Assembly: GCA_964422845.1 (NCBI GenBank)
Contig: CAYRCT010000012.1
Coordinates: 1-16,049, forward strand
DNA length: 16,049 nucleotides
Direction of reading: 5' to 3'
From: JAYENY01 sp964422845
Lineage (GTDB): Bacteria; Patescibacteriota; Minisyncoccia; Minisyncoccales; PEYH01
In this document: one piece after another, positions 13,345 through 16,049 of the stretch
How the letters are laid out: every line of letters begins with the position of its first letter
Numbering within the stretch: position 1 is the first letter of the stretch
The notes under the pieces: model-generated
What the model was told of the DNA's origin: nothing
Databases searched by the model: none
What the model saw: the letters and a program-made list of their open reading frames with translations, nothing else
Translations under genes and position numbers: made by a program

Positions 13345-13402
13345 ATTTTCAAAGGATTAATAATTAAAAATACCTCCCGACCTTTGTTTAAATTTTAAAC
13401 AC

Positions 13403-14787
13403 CTATACAATAATCGGTTTTGTATCCGCAAAACCGGGGCTGATTTTAATTTTTTTTGTTTCTATTCTTAATTTTAAATCATTAATAATGTTCATGCAAG
13501 TAATGAAAGCGTCATAAGGATTTTCATAAGGATTAAAATATTTATGAACATCGCCATCAGCAAACCATTTAGTGCACATATAGTAAAAATGATCTGATAT
13601 TTGTAGCTTCCGCCAATCTTCTGTTAATTTTTTATCTTTTATTGCTATAATTTCTTTTTCTAAAGAATATATTTCCTTAATAGCTGATTGTTGTATTTTG
13701 TTTCCCAGCCATGCGCTAAGATCTCTTTCAGTATCAGCCCACGTTACAATGTGTGGATAATCTAATTCCCCAGCTGGTTCGGAAGAGGATATGATTTCAG
13801 AAGGTGTTTTAAAGTCATTTTCCGGATTTTTCAAAATTTCATATGGAAAAACTTTTAGAAATTCAAAAATTCCAGTTTCTTTCCATTGGTGTTCTCCAAA
13901 TGTTTCATAATCCATAAATAGATTTACTATTTCTCCATTGCCGTGAGCATTATTAATCCATGAAGCGTATTTATCAGCAGTCAAAGGATATCCTTTCCAC
14001 GAAGGAGTGGAAAAACGGAAAGCTATATCATCGCTTAAACGATAGTTNNNNNNNNNNNNNNNNNNNNNNNNNNNNNNNNNNNNNNNNNNNNNNNNNNNNN
14101 NNNNNNNNNNNNNNNNNNNNNNNNNNNNNNNNNNNNNNNNNNNNNNNCTTTCCACGAAGGAGTGGAAAAACGGAAAGCTATATCATCGCTTAAACGATAG
14201 TTTTTAACTAGTAGTCCTATTTTAGAACCCTTGGGTTGATAAAGAAAATTAGGAGAACGCCAACCCAAAATATGATCCGCCCCTTCGGCTAGAATCCCCT
14301 TGTATCCCATTTTAGAAATAAACTTAGCCATTTCATTGTTAAACATTAGTTCCGTATTTCTAAAAACTTCAGGAGTATAATCAAATAATTCCTTTATTTT
14401 CTTTTTATGGAGATTAATTTGTTTTCGGAATTCTTCTTTAGAATAAAGATAAGCTAAAGAGTGGTAATAGGTTTCTGACAAAATTTCAACGCAACCGGTA
14501 TCTATCAAATCTTGAAAACTTTTAATTACTTCGGGAAAATCTTTTTCTAATTGCTCTAAGAGTACACCTGTAATACTAAAACTCACCTTAAATTTTCCGT
14601 TTGTATTTTTTATTAAATCCAATAAAATCTTATTTGTTGGGAGATAACTTTTGCGAACGATTCTTGTTAAATATTCTTTATTTTTTTCATCGTCAAAATA
14701 CGGAGAGTCATTTCCAATATCAAAAACAGAAAAGTTTTTTAATCTAAAGGGTTGATGAGCATGTAAATAAAGGCAGATAGAAAGCAT
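13403..14787 (-). CDS. GH57 alpha-amylase/glucanotransferase-type enzyme, split only by an assembly gap
   Basis: The gene runs through a 100-N gap. Removing one copy of the duplicated 55-bp contig end plus the Ns (155 bp) leaves 1230 bp, exactly 410 codons with stop, with no frameshift; the joined reading passes through LLVKNYRLSDD into PSWKGYPLTAD. The 409-residue protein has the GH57 regions: H9-A-H-Q-P13; the segment ETYYHSLA (105-112); FRNTE with nucleophile E146; MDYETFGEH with acid D241; and ADTERDLSAWLGN. GH57 enzymes hydrolyse or rearrange alpha-glucans (amylase, 4-alpha-glucanotransferase or branching). The size and FRNTE/MDYETFGEH wording fit the amylase-like group often found beside glycogen synthases in archaea and CPR. 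It starts 3 bp after the GT4 gene stops, so the two are co-translated. Exact reaction undecided. Confidence 0.88.
13993..14202. other. false scaffold gap: identical 55-bp contig ends around 100 N
   Basis: Positions 13993-14047 and 14148-14202 are identical over 55 bp, and exactly 100 N lie between them (14048-14147). Both copies would encode the same piece of GH57 (YRLSDDIAFRFSTPSW), which is biologically unlikely. The pattern is that of two contigs ending on the same assembly k-mer and then joined with a standard-length gap. True sequence is most simply obtained by merging the copies. Confidence 0.92.
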
Positions 14788-14790
14788 GTT

Positions 14791-16017
14791 TTAAGCTAAA
14801 ACTTGGTTATAAATTTTAAGGCATTTAATAGCAGAGTCCTGCCAACTAATTTCTTTCACTTCTTTGTTGCCATTTTCGCTAAGACATTGACAGAGTGCCG
14901 GATATTTAAGTACAGATAGTATTTTGTTTGCCATTTCGTCTATGTCCCAAAAATCTGCTTTAAGAGAATGCGAAAGGATTTCGGACACTCCTGATTGTTT
15001 AGAAATTAAAACAGGTGTTTTCTGAAGCAAGGATTCAAGAGGGGTGAGCCCGAACGGTTCAGAAACGGAAGGCATTACGAACAAGTCCGCTGATTGGTAA
15101 GCGCTGATTAAATCCTCGCCCCTTAGAAAATCGGTAAACAACACCTTATCAGCAATACCCAAAGAAGCTGATTCTTCTATCATTTGAAACTTCATATCGC
15201 CAGAACCTGCCACAATAAAGAAAACATCAGAATTCCGTTCTAAAACTTTTTTAGCTGTTCGTAAAAAATAATCAGGTCCTTTTTGAAGAGTTATTCTCCC
15301 TAAAAAAAGAACAATTTTTTTGTTTCCTTTTTTTAAACTCTGAAAATTCCTTTTTGGACTTATAAAAGGTTCTTGTTTTATTGCATTGTAAACCACCTCT
15401 ATTTTTTCTGGATTAATATGATAATGCCGAACAACTTTTTTCTTTGTAAACTTGCTAACTGTAATTATCTTATCAGCCATAGAAAGGCCTTGTTTTTCTA
15501 TTTCGTAAACTTGTTGGTTAACATTGTTTCCCCCTGTTCTATCAAATTCCGTGGCGTGAACTTGAACTATCAAAGGTTTATTGGAAACTTTTTTTGCCTC
15601 TATTCCAGCAGGTATGCTCAACCAATCGTGAGCATGAATAATATCAAATTTTTCCTTTAATGCTATTTTACGAGCCTCCTGTCCATATCTCCGAACTTCA
15701 TTAAATAAATTATAACCATAAATACCGTTTTCTTTATTATTTTTTAATAATTTCTGATAAGATTCTGAAGTGACATAAGCAGAAAGTAAAGAATCAATGT
15801 TTTTTATTTCTAAACCATCGCTATTATTATCAGGGAAAATAAACTTAAAAGGGGAATTGTCACAGTTCATTTTTTTAGGTAAAACAAAACTAATCGTTGC
15901 TCCCTGTTTGACTATGGCGTTGGCTAATCCCTTACAAGCAACACCCAATCCTCCAGAATTATGAGGAGGAAATTCCCATCCAAACATTAATATTTTTAAC
16001 TGATGATTTAGATTCAT
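14791..16017 (-). CDS. GT4/GT5-like glycogen synthase (glycosyltransferase)
   Basis: 408 residues with two Rossmann domains. The N-terminal part has WEFPPHNSGGLGVACKGLA (14-32), the starch/glycogen-synthase-type opening with a glycine-rich loop, and IIHAHDWLSIPAG around H130. The C-terminal GT1-fold part has FLGRITLQKGPDYF with R241 and K246, and the E320-x7-E328 motif EPFGLTPLE, all typical of retaining GT-B enzymes. In archaea and CPR such genes sit beside GH57 and act as glycogen/maltodextrin synthases, which fits here. It is first in the minus-strand operon, with a TATAAT box about 20 nt upstream and no Shine-Dalgarno. An alternative is a glycosyltransferase for another glucan or for surface sugars, but the neighbours favour glycogen. 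Confidence 0.85.
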   Translation of the reverse strand: MNLNHQLKILMFGWEFPPHNSGGLGVACKGLANAIVKQGATISFVLPKKMNCDNSPFKFIFPDNNSDGLEIKNIDSLLSAYVTSESYQKLLKNNKENGIYGYNLFNEVRRYGQEARKIALKEKFDIIHAHDWLSIPAGIEAKKVSNKPLIVQVHATEFDRTGGNNVNQQVYEIEKQGLSMADKIITVSKFTKKKVVRHYHINPEKIEVVYNAIKQEPFISPKRNFQSLKKGNKKIVLFLGRITLQKGPDYFLRTAKKVLERNSDVFFIVAGSGDMKFQMIEESASLGIADKVLFTDFLRGEDLISAYQSADLFVMPSVSEPFGLTPLESLLQKTPVLISKQSGVSEILSHSLKADFWDIDEMANKILSVLKYPALCQCLSENGNKEVKEISWQDSAIKCLKIYNQVLA

Positions 16018-16037
16018 TAAAATTGAATTATTTTGTT

Positions 16038-16043
16038 ATTATA
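16038..16043 (-). promoter_or_regulatory. -10 box of the glycogen operon
   Basis: Read on the minus strand this is TATAAT in the context GATATAATAAC, 20 nt before the ATG of the GT4 gene. The expected transcript would have a very short leader of about 13 nt. The -35 region lies beyond the window edge. Confidence 0.55.
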
Positions 16044-16049
16044 TCACAA

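Noticed and set aside
13386..13400. 15-nt palindrome GTTTAAATTTTAAAC between GH57 and the DUF5752-like gene
   Set aside because: Purely A/T with G/C only at its ends, in an AT-rich gap; expected by chance and not linked to a promoter.
14035..14155. Two separate or frameshifted GH57 genes, or an insertion within GH57
   Set aside because: The two pieces share an identical 55-bp end around exactly 100 N, and merging restores a single frame, so this is an assembly artefact.

Overview
This AT-rich window most resembles an anaerobic, small-genome bacterium. A Patescibacteria/CPR lineage such as Parcubacteria is my best guess. The reasons are very short intergenic gaps, ATGA overlaps between genes, almost no Shine-Dalgarno sequences (starts often lie 20-35 nt after a TATAAT box), divergent versions of household enzymes, and an archaeal/CPR-style mix of MinD-type Fe-S ATPases, NifX-like proteins, a type-4 uracil-DNA glycosylase and a eukaryotic-type glycogen synthase. 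No rRNA or other phylogenetic marker is present, so this placement is an inference.

Left edge (1-825): a small minus-strand gene (182-574) encodes a protein built of 14-16 residue YD-like tandem repeats. It has a strong Shine-Dalgarno sequence and a less AT-rich composition than its neighbours. It is followed by a structured, non-coding leader in front of a MATE-family exporter (826-2190).

Metal/redox block (2262-7714, + strand): an AhpD-like CxxC protein; a broken zinc-ribbon gene; a free NifX-like protein; a cation diffusion facilitator fused to a second NifX-like domain; a MinD-type ATPase carrying two 4Fe-4S motifs; a type-4 uracil-DNA glycosylase; a second MinD-type ATPase whose Fe-S motifs are decayed; and an intact zinc-ribbon paralogue of the broken gene. 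NifX-like protein plus paired ferredoxin-MinD ATPases recalls the anaerobe-specific orange-protein (ORP) loci of sulfate reducers. The membrane-bound CDF::NifX fusion would tie that machinery to metal transport. No nitrogenase gene is visible.

Nucleotide-sugar pair (7909-9263, + strand): a divergent deoxyribose-phosphate aldolase (deoC) overlaps a LOG-family nucleotide phosphoribohydrolase, under a clear sigma-70-type promoter. It converges on the next block through an AT-rich hairpin.

Glycogen block (16017-9292, - strand): GT4/GT5-like glycogen synthase, GH57 amylase-type enzyme, a small lysine-rich DUF5752-like protein, a eukaryotic-type GT3 glycogen synthase and a GH133 debranching enzyme, probably one operon for making and trimming an alpha-glucan store. 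The 100-N gap inside the GH57 gene is an assembly artefact: the two sides share an identical 55-bp end, and joining them gives one intact 409-codon gene.
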